From Macrophomina tecta (taxonomy: Eukaryota > Ascomycota > Dothideomycetes > Botryosphaeriales > Botryosphaeriaceae), in contig JAKSGN010000006.1 of assembly GCA_024180945.1 (NCBI GenBank), forward strand, positions 3,782,001 to 3,846,000: a stretch of DNA of 64,000 nt. Direction: 5' to 3'. The stretch's first letter is position 1; every line of letters starts with the position of its first letter. Both the position numbers and the translations under genes were made by a program. The notes beneath the pieces are model-generated. The model was not told where the DNA came from. It saw only the letters and a program-made list of their open reading frames with translations, and ran no database searches. Positions 1 through 10,503 of the stretch are shown in pieces.

Positions 1-1427
1 CCAGCGTCGGTGACATAGTTATCGACCTGCTGGTCAGTGAGGCCCCGAAATGCTGTGAGAAGTGAGTCTGCTGCCCGTCTTGCGAAGCCACGAGAAGCTG
101 AACGCCAACTAAGCCTTCCAGCTTTCTGAAGCTCTGCAAGATCAAATACTTCAACTACGCCCCCGTCCACTCAGTCCAGCGCGATTTCTCCTTCCAGACC
201 GGCGACCCCATTGGGCCAGACTCAAAGGATAGCGACGGAGGTTCGTCCATATGGGGCGTGCTGGACCCTTCCACCCCCTCCAAAAAGACGTTTCTACCCG
301 AGTTCCACCCGAGGCTTAAACACGTCGATAGAGGCACCGTGAGCATGGCCACTGTGCCATCCTCGACCGATCCGGATGCGCGCCTGGCCGGGAGCCAGTT
401 CATTGTCACACTTGGCGAGAACCTAGAGTACCTGGACGGCAAAGCTGCCGTATTTGGATCTGTCGTGGAGGGATTTGACGCGCTGGAAAAGATCAATACC
501 GCATTCATCGACGATAATGGACGCCCGCTGAAGGACATCAGGATAAGGCACACTATAGTCCTTGATGACCCCTTCTCGGATCCTCCTGGCCTGGTTGCGC
601 CTCCGGAGAGCCCCGTGCCTACCCAGGCACAGCTGGCGACAGTACGCATCCGGGACGACGAGGAATTGGATGAGAACATGGATCAGGAGCAAGTCGAAAG
701 GTTGCGACGAGAGAGGGAAGCGCGTGCGCAGGCTTTGACTCTCGAAATGATGGGTGACTTGCCGTTCGCTGAAGTCAAGCCACCGGAGAACGTTCTGTTC
801 GTGTGCAAGCTAAATCCAGTCACACAAGATGAAGACCTGGAGCTTATCTTTTCCCGCTTCGGCACGATTCTGTCATGCGAGATCATCCGCGATAAGCAAA
901 CAGGTGATAGTCTGCAGTATGCCTTTATCGAGTTTGAGGACAAAAAGTCCTGCGAGCAGGCCTATTTCAAGATGCAGGACGTCCTGATCGACGACCACCG
1001 CATCCATGTGGACTTCTCTCAGAGTGTCTCAAAGCTCTCCAATGTGTGGCGTGACGCAACGAATGATAAGCGTAAGCGGGCACATGGAGGCGGCTTCGGC
1101 GGCGTTGCAAGTCTGGAGAAGAAGAGGCAATACCGCGCCGAGTATCCGGATGACCGTGACAGAGGCTCTAGAAAGTACGGCTTGGTATTCGACAGGGACG
1201 ATGGACGCCGCCGGCGTGATAGAAGTAGAAGTCCAAGGCGGGACAGGGAAAGAGACTATCGCAGATCTGATCATGGTGATGGTGACAAATATCGTAGCAA
1301 AGACGACCGCGATAGCCGCAGAAGAGACAGGAGCCGCGATGGGTACCGCGATGATCGGAGGCGCGACAGAAGTCGAGACCGCTACAGGCGTGATGGTCGT
1401 GATCGCGACCATGACCGACGCAGATAG
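1..1427 (+). CDS. cyp6: Cyclophilin-type peptidyl-prolyl isomerase with RRM (PPIL4/Cyp6 type), 5' end outside window
   Basis: Predicted nuclear peptidyl-prolyl cis-trans isomerase of the PPIL4 family, which works with RNA-processing complexes. The coding frame is already open at base 3 (residues [10 protein letters not shown]) and passes a 60-bp intron at 62-121 to reach FLKLCK and then FSFQTGDP and GGSSIWG, the usual N-terminal cyclophilin blocks. About six codons including the ATG must lie left of the window. After the cyclophilin fold comes one RRM (RNP2 LFVCKL, RNP1 LQYAFIEF) and then a C-terminal tail rich in Arg-Asp, Arg-Ser and Lys. This domain order is diagnostic of PPIL4 and separates it from single-domain cyclophilins. 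The stop is at 1425-1427. The gene is convergent with the arabinitol dehydrogenase gene. About 454 residues are visible. Confidence 0.93.
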
Positions 1428-3206
1428 AGACGGCATTGGCCGATGAACTATTGCTGGTCATACGGAATGCGGGTTGTTTTTCGAAAAGTTGCCAATCTTA
1501 AACTTGATTTGAGAAAACCCCTTAAGGTACATAACGACCACTGCGTCAATTGATGGGACTGTCCGAGAGAACGGGTCTTGTGCTAATTCTGATGAAAGGG
1601 GAAGTGTGTTAGAATTCCAACATTTGGTGACGTTATCGATCTATTTGAGAACATCCCCTCGCTGAGGTGGGCCAATAAGTTACACGAACAGCGTTTTTGG
1701 TCTACTGGGCAAGCTGAATCCAAATTCATATGATGGTAAGAACCAAAAATATCTTCAGGAAGCTGTCACCTCACTTCAACCAGTTTGCTTTCCCGATGAG
1801 GACGCGCCTCTGTACGATAACCTCTCCAGTGGCAGACTGCTCGCATAGCCTGGCATATTAGGATCACGTCATGATCTCTGAGCACGTATTGCTTGACGAA
1901 AGGTGTTGATGCATAAAGTTGTACTGTGTTGAGGTCTGCCCGAAGGTGGGCCCTGGCTATCCGACTACCTAACTAGTTAGACTAGCGCCTTAACTTCCTT
2001 CCCTACTCACTTCACTCGTCCTCACCTCCTCAGATATCCTCCTCCTGACATGGTACTTCTTCATACCTTCGAGACTTTTTTTTTTTTTTTTTTTAGCATG
2101 GTTGGTGGGAATGCTCATCTGACTGAAATAATAGATGCGCGGCGCTTGATATATTAGACCCTGCAATGTTAATTAGACGCTCAATCCTGGCCGACCTCAG
2201 CTCCTACACCTAAGCTTAGCCTTTCAAGATATTAGGCCGTGTCTGTGGGCTTCTTAGGTCCAATTTCGCACAATATTAGAATAGCAGAGGCTACTTTTCA
2301 GCAAATAATCACTTCATCTGGAGGCACCACGTTGACGCGTCAGATTCTTGCCAGTGGTTACTACTGAGGCTGCGCGGAGCAAGCGCGCAGATATAGATAC
2401 TAGAGATTCCCGCAATTCACTCCGTGATGGTGGCCGTCACATAACGGAGGGATTCAACATTATCCAGACCCACGTTCAAAGAGGAGCACACCAAAGACCG
2501 AAGCGTTCCGTTTGGGAGCGGCGTATATACCGGTGCCTCAAGATACGAGGTAGTTGTGGGCATGATAGACCTAAATTGTATTGAAAATGCGGAAATTTTT
2601 CCATGAAAAGACTTTTGTATTACATCCATGGACTTCAGTGTCATGGAAGGAATATGCTCACTTTGGCCCCTCATTACTAGGCTCATTCGAACGAATGCCA
2701 CATAAAGAACAGTTCCTGTAGGGACTGAGAACCATCCTCATTAACAGATGACCGAGTGCATCTGCTGCCACTTATGCTGTCTTGGAGATGATAAATGTCA
2801 ATCGGCCGGCAGCTCTGTGAATGAGCAATGAACGCTATCGACATATCAATGCTGCCTAAGAGGTAAAAATGGTGAGATAGTATGCGTCCCGAATACTTGG
2901 ACCCGCTGGCTTCGTTGTGTGCAGCGCAGACGAAGGAGAGATGGATGGATGTAGTAGACGTAGGCGGAAGGTTACAGTCACATAACAAGACCATATAAAA
3001 CGCAGGATTTCCGTTTTTCATCCGAAGCAGCAGGCCAGTCTATAACAAAAAGTGCTCGCCAGATGTCAATCTATGCTCATGAAAAAAGTCACCGCCACTC
3101 TTAACCCCGTCTCTTCTCACCACTCCCAAAAACCCAGAACACCATGCAGAACCCACACCACAAGAACCACCACTTTCCTCGAGACAGAGATGAAATAGAA
3201 AAGAAT
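1428..3206. other. Intergenic, no gene supported
   Basis: Convergent 3' region between the cyclophilin and arabinitol dehydrogenase genes. It holds a poly-T run near 2076-2094 and only short open frames (for example 2348-2584 plus and 2683-3021 minus) with no recognisable protein signature. Confidence 0.6.
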
Positions 3207-4416
3207 CTAATCATAGCTCTGAATCTGCACCTTGATGGCCCCCGTCTTCGGATCACTCGCCGTCTCAAACGCCTTAACCGCATCCTCCAGGCTAAACCGA
3301 TGCGTTACCAACTTCTTCAAATCAATCACACCACCCGCCAACAACCGAATAGCCCTGGGCCACTGGTTGCAGTAGCGGTACTGGAACTGCAGGTCAACCT
3401 CCCGGGTGCTCAGGCGCATGAACGGGATCTTGATCTCGCTCTTGCCGACGCCGATGACGAACACCTTTCCGCCGAACTTAGCCGCCTGAATAGCGCCGGC
3501 GATGCTGCTCTCGACGCCGGTGCACTCCATGGCGACAGCCGGCTCATTTCCGTCCATCTTCTCCCTAACAAAGTCCGCAAACTGTTCGGGCGTATGGCTG
3601 AACTCGACCTTGTGCGTGCGCACATTAGGCACGAGCTCCTTCGCGAACTGCAGCCGGCCCTCATCGATATCGGTAACGACGAGGGGTGCCGCGCCGGCCG
3701 CGCGGCAGCACAGCAGGGTGACCAGGCCGATGGGGCCCGCCCCGCAAACGAGCACGGGGTCGCCGAGCTGGATGTTGGCGCGGGACATGCCGGCGAGGGC
3801 GACGGCGAGGGGTTCCAGCATGGCGCCGTCCTCAAAGCTAAGGTTGTCGGGCAGCTTGTGGCACCAGATGGCCGGGTGGTTGACGTAGCGGCGCAGCAGC
3901 CCGTTGACCGGCGGCGTCGACAGGAACTGGTCGTGCTCGCAGCCATTGTAGCGGCCCGTCAGGCACGGCCCGCACTTGTGGCACGGGATGTTGGGTTCGA
4001 CGGCGACGCGGTCGCCCGGCTTGAGCGTCTTGACCGACGGGTGCGCCGCGACAACGACGCCCGAGGACTCGTGGCCGAGGATGTGGTCGCCCTTCACGAT
4101 CATGGGGCCGATGCAGCCGGCGTGCCAGAAGTGGACGTCGGAGCTGTGAAGCGGTTCTTGTTAGCGGCTGGAGGTCCGAGAGATGTATGAAAGACGAGGA
4201 GGAGAGGGCAGGCGGCGGAGGAGTCGCATACCCGCAGATTCCAGTGCTCTTGACCGCAATGGTCACTTCGCCCTCCTTCAGCGCTTCCCCGCTCTTGACC
4301 TGCTCCAGCGACGGCTGGGCCTCAGCAACCCACAGGTCATGGCTGGGGTTGGTGTATACGCCAATGTTCGGCTTCGAAGGCTCCACGGCCGCGGTGCTGG
4401 TCATGGTGGTCGACAT
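3207..4416 (-). CDS. lad1: L-arabinitol 4-dehydrogenase, zinc MDR family
   Basis: Predicted cytosolic NAD-dependent oxidation of L-arabinitol to L-xylulose in the fungal L-arabinose pathway. Two exons: 4416-4232 and 4143-3207, with an 88-bp intron at 4144-4231. The product is 373 residues, the usual family length. Visible signs are [15 protein letters not shown] with the catalytic Zn ligand Cys61, GHESSG (His86, Glu87), the structural-zinc cysteines 116/119/122/130, the Rossmann motif CGAGPIGL, and the C-terminus [15 protein letters not shown]. The segment [27 protein letters not shown] and the [10 protein letters not shown]-terminus are closer to characterised fungal LAD than to xylitol dehydrogenase. 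The start is the first in-frame ATG (4416); the frame upstream has only a TTG. A xylitol or sorbitol dehydrogenase role is possible but less likely. Confidence 0.9.
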
Positions 4417-5359
4417 TTTGGGGACAAGGTAGGCCAATTGGCGGGGCAGAGGCAGGAAGGGGGAGAGCAGAGGGGCAGAGAGGGGTGGGAGATGAGAAAA
4501 TGGAGGATGGAGCAGTGCCGATCACGACTTGCAGAGGAGAGGAGAAAGATAAGCTTTTGGATCATGCAGGGGATGAGAGATCCCGCGGTGGGAGAGACAG
4601 AAATTTTGGTCGCTCTGGAGCTTTTGGCGGCGGGAGTTGAAGGAGCAAGCTGGACAGCTGGCTGGACCGTTGGTCCCAGCTTCAATGGGCCCACGCGGTG
4701 ACACGGCCGCCCACCGGAGGGTGGGAGGCACGGAGGCGGAGCCCCACGTCCACGAGACCACAAGCCCACGATGTCTGGAGCACTGGGCGGCGTTGGAGGC
4801 TGGCCATTGGCCGCATCGACTCGGCGCTTCGCGTTGCCGCAGTTGGACTGAATTTTTCCGCCTGTGGATCACAGAAGCGTGGGTCCAGTGGTGGCGGCCG
4901 GGCGGCAGGTCGTGGGGCAGGGCCAAGCGCGTCCACCGCGGGGTAGCAGGTGACGTCGCAGAAAGAGGGGCTCAACCCTCGCACAGGCCCCGGCCCCAAT
5001 TTAGCCGTGAGCCCTTCACAGTACTGTCACCAGGCAATTCCAGAAGTTCGTCCAAAGCCACTCGGTCTATTCCCTGTGCTGATCGTGAAGACATGTCCCG
5101 TTCCATGGTCCACCCCGAAAAGAGAAAACTCCGATATCCTTCACGTACCTCGGCCAAAGAAGAGCAGATGAAAACTCGCTCCGTCGTGAAGAGAAACGCC
5201 CTCGCAATTTTCGTAAGCGCCATAGCCATGCTGTCCAGCCCCCAATTAAATAGTGTTTTGTGCTTTCATGAAACCGAAAGTGTCGTTAAGCAGTAAGCCA
5301 AAAAGAGCGAGCTAAGAGCCCGCCGAGGACTGTGCCACAGATATCAGTGCAGCGCGTCA
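4417..5359. other. Promoter region of the arabinitol dehydrogenase gene
   Basis: 943 bp between the LAD start and the 3' end of the Kelch-BTB gene, both on the minus strand. Open frames here are GC-rich shadows. The interval holds a GGCTAAA motif (listed separately) and CCCCAC-type sequences such as near 4742, which on the minus strand read GTGGGG, the core recognised by CreA-type carbon repressors. Confidence 0.5.
5000..5006 (-). promoter_or_regulatory. GGCTAAA motif, possible XlnR/Xyr1-type site
   Basis: On the minus strand the sequence reads GGCTAAA, 584 bp upstream of the lad1 ATG. XlnR-type regulators of pentose catabolism bind GGCTAA(A/G) in Aspergillus. One 7-mer is weak evidence on its own; the context (a pentose gene) is what makes it worth noting. 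Confidence 0.3.
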
Positions 5360-7643
5360 TTACGAGATCTCCATGCCTTCATCCTCGTCATTCTCACCTT
5401 CTTCAATCTCATCCCCCGTCAGCACTCCAGCATTGCGCTTGCGCCCCTCTCGTCCAGGGTACTTGATGCCAGCCAAGGCCCCAAGTGCTTCCAGTTCCTC
5501 CCCGTTCATAACACGCCCATGGTCGTCCACTTCATCGCAGAGTTCGAGTAGGCTGCGCTTCGGCAGAGTGCGGAAGCCCTTAGTACGGACAATCTTACCC
5601 CAGTACGTCATGCAGAAGTCTGCAGCTCTTTCCTTGAGCCAGTTCTCGCCTGCAGTGTTGGCACGCTCCCAGATGATCGCCGCGTGTTCTACATCCAGTT
5701 CCTTGTGCAGTCTGTTGACGCAGAGTATGCGCAGCCGAGGCATGACATATATATTGGCCATGACAAGCATGCCCGCCACATCGCGAAGGGACGGCCCGGT
5801 ATTGCCCCGAGGGGCAATGCTGTCCGTATAGAGGTAATGCAAAAAAGCTCGGACCGTACTATAAGGCTCTGGGATATGCATCTTCTTGGTGTGATACTCG
5901 AGCATCTGCGACGCATACATCCGAGCGAAATGCGGCCAACGCGCCTGCAGGATCATCTTGTGGACATGGATTGGCGCAGACTCTTGTGCGACTGATGCTT
6001 CGCCGACAACAGAAACGTCATCATCGTAATCATCGTCGAAGTCGCGCTCGGCCGTAATTTGGAAATCGGCACCGCTGCCAGTCTCTGGAGGTTGATCGAA
6101 AACCTTCGCCAGGTCCGCTCCGATTCCCGAGAGAGGCGAATTCTCATTCGCATCCGAAGATGGAAGTTTATGAACTTCAGCTCGCGTCTCGTGTGTAAGG
6201 GAGTTCCCGAGCAAGCCAAATTTGGTGAGATCGATGGGCAGCACGTCGCTCAGGTATTCACCCGTTGCATCGCCCGTGTTGGCAGGATCAGTCGGACAGC
6301 CGAGGAGCCATGCATGAGTGCCATCTTCGTTGAGAGTACAGTAGTGCCAGCGATAGTTTGGAGGAAACATGTCCTTGCCATCAGCCAGCTTGTGCCAGCG
6401 CAACGTGTCGAGATCTAATGTCGAGAGGCTGATATCGCATGATGACATGACCGACGCAGGCGTGACAAAATCAACAAGTTGGCCAGAGGTGAAGACGTGG
6501 AAATGGGTACCCAAGGCCTGAGTTGGGAGATTCTGGCTGGCAACGAACTTCAGCGAGGAAATGGCACCAGGGGCGAACAGAGGCCGATGGCCGGACATGT
6601 GAGCTGGATTGGTTTGGACACTGCTCGAGTTGGCGGCGTATCCAGTGTTTCCAGTCGTTAGCTGGTTGCGCCAGGACGATGAATTTGAGTCCCGAGTCCT
6701 TCCCACCGCTCCCCTACCAGGTGTCCCGTACGCCATGGCGGCCTCGAAGGCAGGGCTCCCGCGGATGTCGAGCCACCAAATTTCACTAGTCTTTTCCATA
6801 TCCTCCCCCAGTCCACCAAACACCCAGATCTTTCCGTCCCAGACCCAACTAGTGTGATCGTAGCGGGGGACGAAGCGCCACGTACGAGACCAGGTCCACG
6901 TCTTGAGATCAAGGTAGCAGATATCGTCAAGAACGTAGTTGTCCGCACCGCTCATACCACCCAGGATGAAGAGCTTGTCGTCGTGAATAACGGCGGAATG
7001 ACGGGCACGGCCCTTGGGAGGAGTACCGTGGATGTCGGGCTGAGTCCAGTGGGCGGTCTGTAGGTCGAAGATAATAACATCGTGGAGGTAGGTGCGGTGT
7101 TCATTCTCACCCCCGAAAACGAGCAACTTGTTACCCTGCCACAGGCTGGCAGTGTGGCCTAGCGGGAAAGTCAGCGAGGCGCCAAAAATGCGACGGTTTC
7201 GGCGCAGCACGTACCCATACGAACACCTGGAATGTCGCCATAATTATCGACCAGGTTCCACTGACGGGTCTGCAAATTCAGACGTAGTACATGGTTATAG
7301 ACTGCGAGGCGTCAGCTGTGTTGGGCCAGCAAGGCGTCGACATGGTTGACGGACCTTCGTCGGTGTATTGATCGAAGCCGCCGAACGCGTAAATTTGGTC
7401 GTTGCCGACGTATGTTACGGAGGCGTTGACCAAGCAGGCGGGTTTGGCACCGACAGTGGTGACGATCTTGGGGCGATAGCCTTCATTCTTCCCGCTGCGC
7501 CTGCGCAGCACGGGGCTGGCCGAGCTGGTCGACATGACGAAGGTTGTGTTGGAGGGGGTCGAGGAAACAGGAATGGTGGAGGAGGAGGGGGAAGAATGAG
7601 GTTGGCTGAGGGCGTGAAGAGCCGAATTGACGGCGTGGGCCAT
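5360..7643 (-). CDS. ral2: Kelch-repeat and BTB domain protein, Ral2-like
   Basis: Three exons: 7643-7355, 7301-7221 and 7158-5360, with introns 7302-7354 (53 bp) and 7159-7220 (62 bp). Splicing gives 722 residues and joins DQYTDE to VYNHVLRLN and GDIPGV to RHTASLW, restoring Kelch blades. The N-terminal half carries Kelch repeats (YAFGGFDQY, LLVFGG, LFILGG, IWVFGG). The C-terminal third carries a BTB/POZ domain at about residues 515-620 (IHVHKMIL, HYLYTD) with a BACK-like tail and an acidic end. Fission yeast Ral2 has this architecture and acts with Ras1 in mating and cell shape; a similar role here is inference. The ATG at 7643 is chosen because frames further upstream open only with TTG. 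The gene is divergent from OST5. Confidence 0.85.
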
Positions 7644-8013
7644 TGACCGCACAGTTCGGTGATGGTGGGTGATCAAACAGTCATAGAAAAAAAGAAAGCG
7701 ACGCCGGCGGATGAGCCTGGGCGAGGCGGACAGTGAAGTGATGCGCTCGAAGATGAGGCTGGCAGCGATCTCAAAGCGCTCCGTCCAAGGCAAGGTCAAG
7801 CCGCCGGGCCGCCACGCTGGGGGGTGCGCCGGGGGTCTGTCAGTCCCGGTCGGGCTGGCTGGGCTTGGCGCCGATTCTCCGCGCGCGGCCTAGCTTAGGG
7901 CTTCACGGTCCCAGCAACACCACGTATGCGTAACTACCCCAAGTTGCGATTATTCGGTGCGTCTGCCTCGAGCCTCCCCTCCCCAAGCCACGCTCTTTTC
8001 GCCACTACTCTCC
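7644..8013. promoter_or_regulatory. Divergent promoter region between Kelch-BTB and OST5 genes
   Basis: 370 bp separate the two start codons. No specific binding site was identified; the arrangement implies shared upstream DNA. Confidence 0.5.
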
Positions 8014-8415
8014 ATGTCTGCTCAGTCGCCACTGCTTGAGATCTGGGAGGCTTCTGCCGCCCAGCCCTACTATCCCGCCGTCTCCAAGAACGCTCAATTC
8101 ATCGTCGGCTTCTCGTTGCTTCTTGCTGGTACGCGCGTCGCGTCATTGCTGCTGCGCCGCTTGACTGACATCTTCGCACAGCATTCATCCTGACTGGAAT
8201 CTTCGGACTTAGTAGGAAATCCTCGTCGAGCTGTGCTAAAAGTACACCATCTGACAAGACAATAGCTCGGTCCATCGTCACCCTGCCCGTCCTCGGCGTC
8301 CCTGCCTCACTTGCATTCGGGTACTGTGCTCTGCCCTTGCCCAATCCGAACCACCGCTGACAGGTGTAGCTTTGGATCCGTGTACATGATCTGCGCGGTC
8401 GGCGTCTACGTTTAA
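8014..8415 (+). CDS. OST5: Oligosaccharyltransferase subunit OST5
   Basis: Small ER membrane subunit of the complex that transfers the lipid-linked glycan to Asn in N-glycosylation. Four short exons (8014-8128, 8182-8211, 8266-8320, 8370-8415) give 81 residues. The introns are 53, 54 and 49 bp. The spliced product has two hydrophobic spans, AQFIVGFSLLLAAFILTGIF and a second one ending FGSVYMICAVGVYV. The C-terminal GVYV is shared with yeast Ost5, and the length and two-helix topology fit the Ost5/TMEM258 family. The exons are too short to show as a long frame, so the call rests on splice sites and this similarity. It lies 143 bp upstream of RAD1 on the same strand. Confidence 0.85.
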
Positions 8416-8558
8416 ATACGGTTCCTTTTCTCATTCATCAGGGCCCCGTCGGGAGATTTGTGTACGTTAAGCTGGGTCATGCAATAACTTCGGGAATACA
8501 ATAAGCCGTAAAATTCCTTCCGCAAACGCTATCTCCAGGCAGCACCGCTCCTCCCACC

Positions 8559-9631
8559 ATGGCTGATGGTCCCCCAATCCTCAGCGCTGTGTCTAGCTCG
8601 GCACGTCAGCTATTCATTCTTTTGAGGTGCATTGGCTTCGCCCAGAAAGCACGCGTACAAATCAGCGAGGATGGACTCCGGTTCAGCGCTGAGGACAATC
8701 GTGTCATGCAAGGTATGCTGAAGTGACGGTTGTACGTCTACCATTTCTAACCTTGACAGGCTTCGCTTTCTTGGACAAGGCCTTGTTCACGACATTCAAT
8801 TTTGATCCGCCCCGCCCAAACTCACCCTTTGACGCCGACAATGATGACGGTACCAATGATGTCCCGGCCTTCACAATCTCCCTCCCTTCGCTCCTCGAGG
8901 CTTTGCAAATCTTCGGCCTCAGCGACCCAAACCAACGGAACCCCTATTCTACGTTCAGCTCGAGAGGTGGCACCAATGCCTTTGATAATAGAGTGCTTGG
9001 AATGACATCGGTGTGCCGTCTCTCGTATGAGACCCCGGGATCGGCGCTGAAAGTGGTCTTGGAGGAAGCTGGAGTGACGACCACCTGCGAGCTGACGACT
9101 TACGAGCTAGAAGAGGCTGAGAACGAAGACATACCTTTTGCACGGGACGAATTGGCGATGAAGATCATCATGCGCAGCTCTTTCCTTCATGACGCTGTCA
9201 CTGAGCTGAGCAGTACGAATCCGGAGAAAGTGGCTCTCAGGGCGAGTCCGACGGCACCGTTCTTCTCGCTAAGTGCCAGTGGGACACTGGGAAGCACGGT
9301 GGTGGAGTTTAGCAGGCCGGATGACTCCAAGCCATCGACAGTACGGGAGGGCCACGATCAGCCTGATGCGACGCTCCTCGAGACATTTCAAGTAGCTCAT
9401 CGTGTGTCCTACTCTTATCGATTTGCTCTGATCAAGTCGGCAGCACGAGCTATGGCGGCAGCAACGAAGGTTAGCATACGTGGCGACAACCAGGGAGTAC
9501 TTAGTCTGCAGTTCATGATAGAGGTAGAGAACGGGCAGATGAGCTTCGTAGACTTTAGATTCGTGCCGCTAATCCGCGAGGGCGGAGATAGCGTCGCGGA
9601 CAGCGAGGAGGAGCTGCATGAATCAGACTGA
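8559..9631 (+). CDS. rad1: DNA damage checkpoint protein Rad1 (9-1-1 clamp subunit)
   Basis: Subunit of the Rad9-Rad1-Hus1 sliding clamp that is loaded at damaged DNA and activates the ATR-type checkpoint. Two exons, 8559-8712 and 8760-9631, with a 47-bp intron 8713-8759, encode 341 residues, close to the family length. The intron joins NRVMQ to GFAFLDKALF. The N-terminus (LRCIGFAQKARVQI, DGLRFSAEDNRVMQ) and the C-terminal block (QGVLSLQFMIE, FVDFRFVPL) are typical of Rad1 and PCNA-like folds. The C-terminus is acidic (DSVADSEEELHESD). The start follows a good CCACCATGG context. I did not identify a PIP-box or other partner motif. Confidence 0.88.
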
Positions 9632-10503
9632 TGACTAGTCCCAAATGCCAAGATTCTGTGGCCGGCAGGGCGCTGTGCATGAACTCATGGGCACCTCTCC
9701 AGTTAATACTGTGTCTAGAGGGTTGACGCCGCGCCGTCCACGGCCCTGCCTCCCTACAGTTGTACTTTACTGCCTGGGCAACTGCTAGGAAAGGCAGGTA
9801 ACAGCTGTACTTTGAAAGACATAACGCGCAACTACGTAGGAAGTCGGAGGAAGACAGTGGATAGGCCGGCTTGACAAGCAACGGCGGGGGGAACGGTGCA
9901 GATGGTAGACACTGCATGGAGCTAGCCCTGTTCGAGGCCCGCGTTCTGTGATTCCGCCAAGCCTAAGCCGCAGAGAGCCGGACGCAATGGGGCGCCGGAA
10001 GGGCTGATTAGTGAACACCCGTCTGGCGCACCCCATCGCACCCCTCCGTAACTCCTCGCAGGGTGAACGTGTCCTACCTCCAGTCTTTCCTTCCCGCCCA
10101 TGTGGCTACGAACCTCAATCTCTGCACGAACCATCCCTCCACTCGCCACCGTTGCCTGTTCCGGGCCAATCACCGCTGCCTAGATCTATTCTCCCCCCGG
10201 TCGCGGGCGAACTCAACAAGCCGCTGTCCTGGCTGCGTCCTGACTTAGGTCTGCACGCCTGGGCCACTAAGCGCATTACCAAGGGGCTTTTGCGGAGGCA
10301 GCCACGCTATAAGCTCATGCCGCGACGTCGTTTATAAGCCAACCCGAACGCCGACGTGCGCTCTCTGCTTTCCTAAAGAGAGTCCGGACCCGCATCCAAG
10401 CTGTTCCTCTCAAATCGATCTTTGAGATTACCTATTCACTCCACAAGGCACGCCCCCGCTCTCCACGCCTTCCCCTGCCGATCGCGCCAGCTTCACTCTC
10501 ACC
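9632..10503. other. Intergenic, promoter of bZIP gene
   Basis: 872 bp between two plus-strand genes. The last 150 bp before the ATG are CT-rich, as expected of a fungal 5' leader. No further gene seen. Confidence 0.5.

Noticed and set aside
3144..4190. 348-codon plus-strand frame
   Set aside because: Exactly antisense to the arabinitol dehydrogenase gene, whose motifs and splice sites are clear; composition is that of a GC-rich shadow frame.
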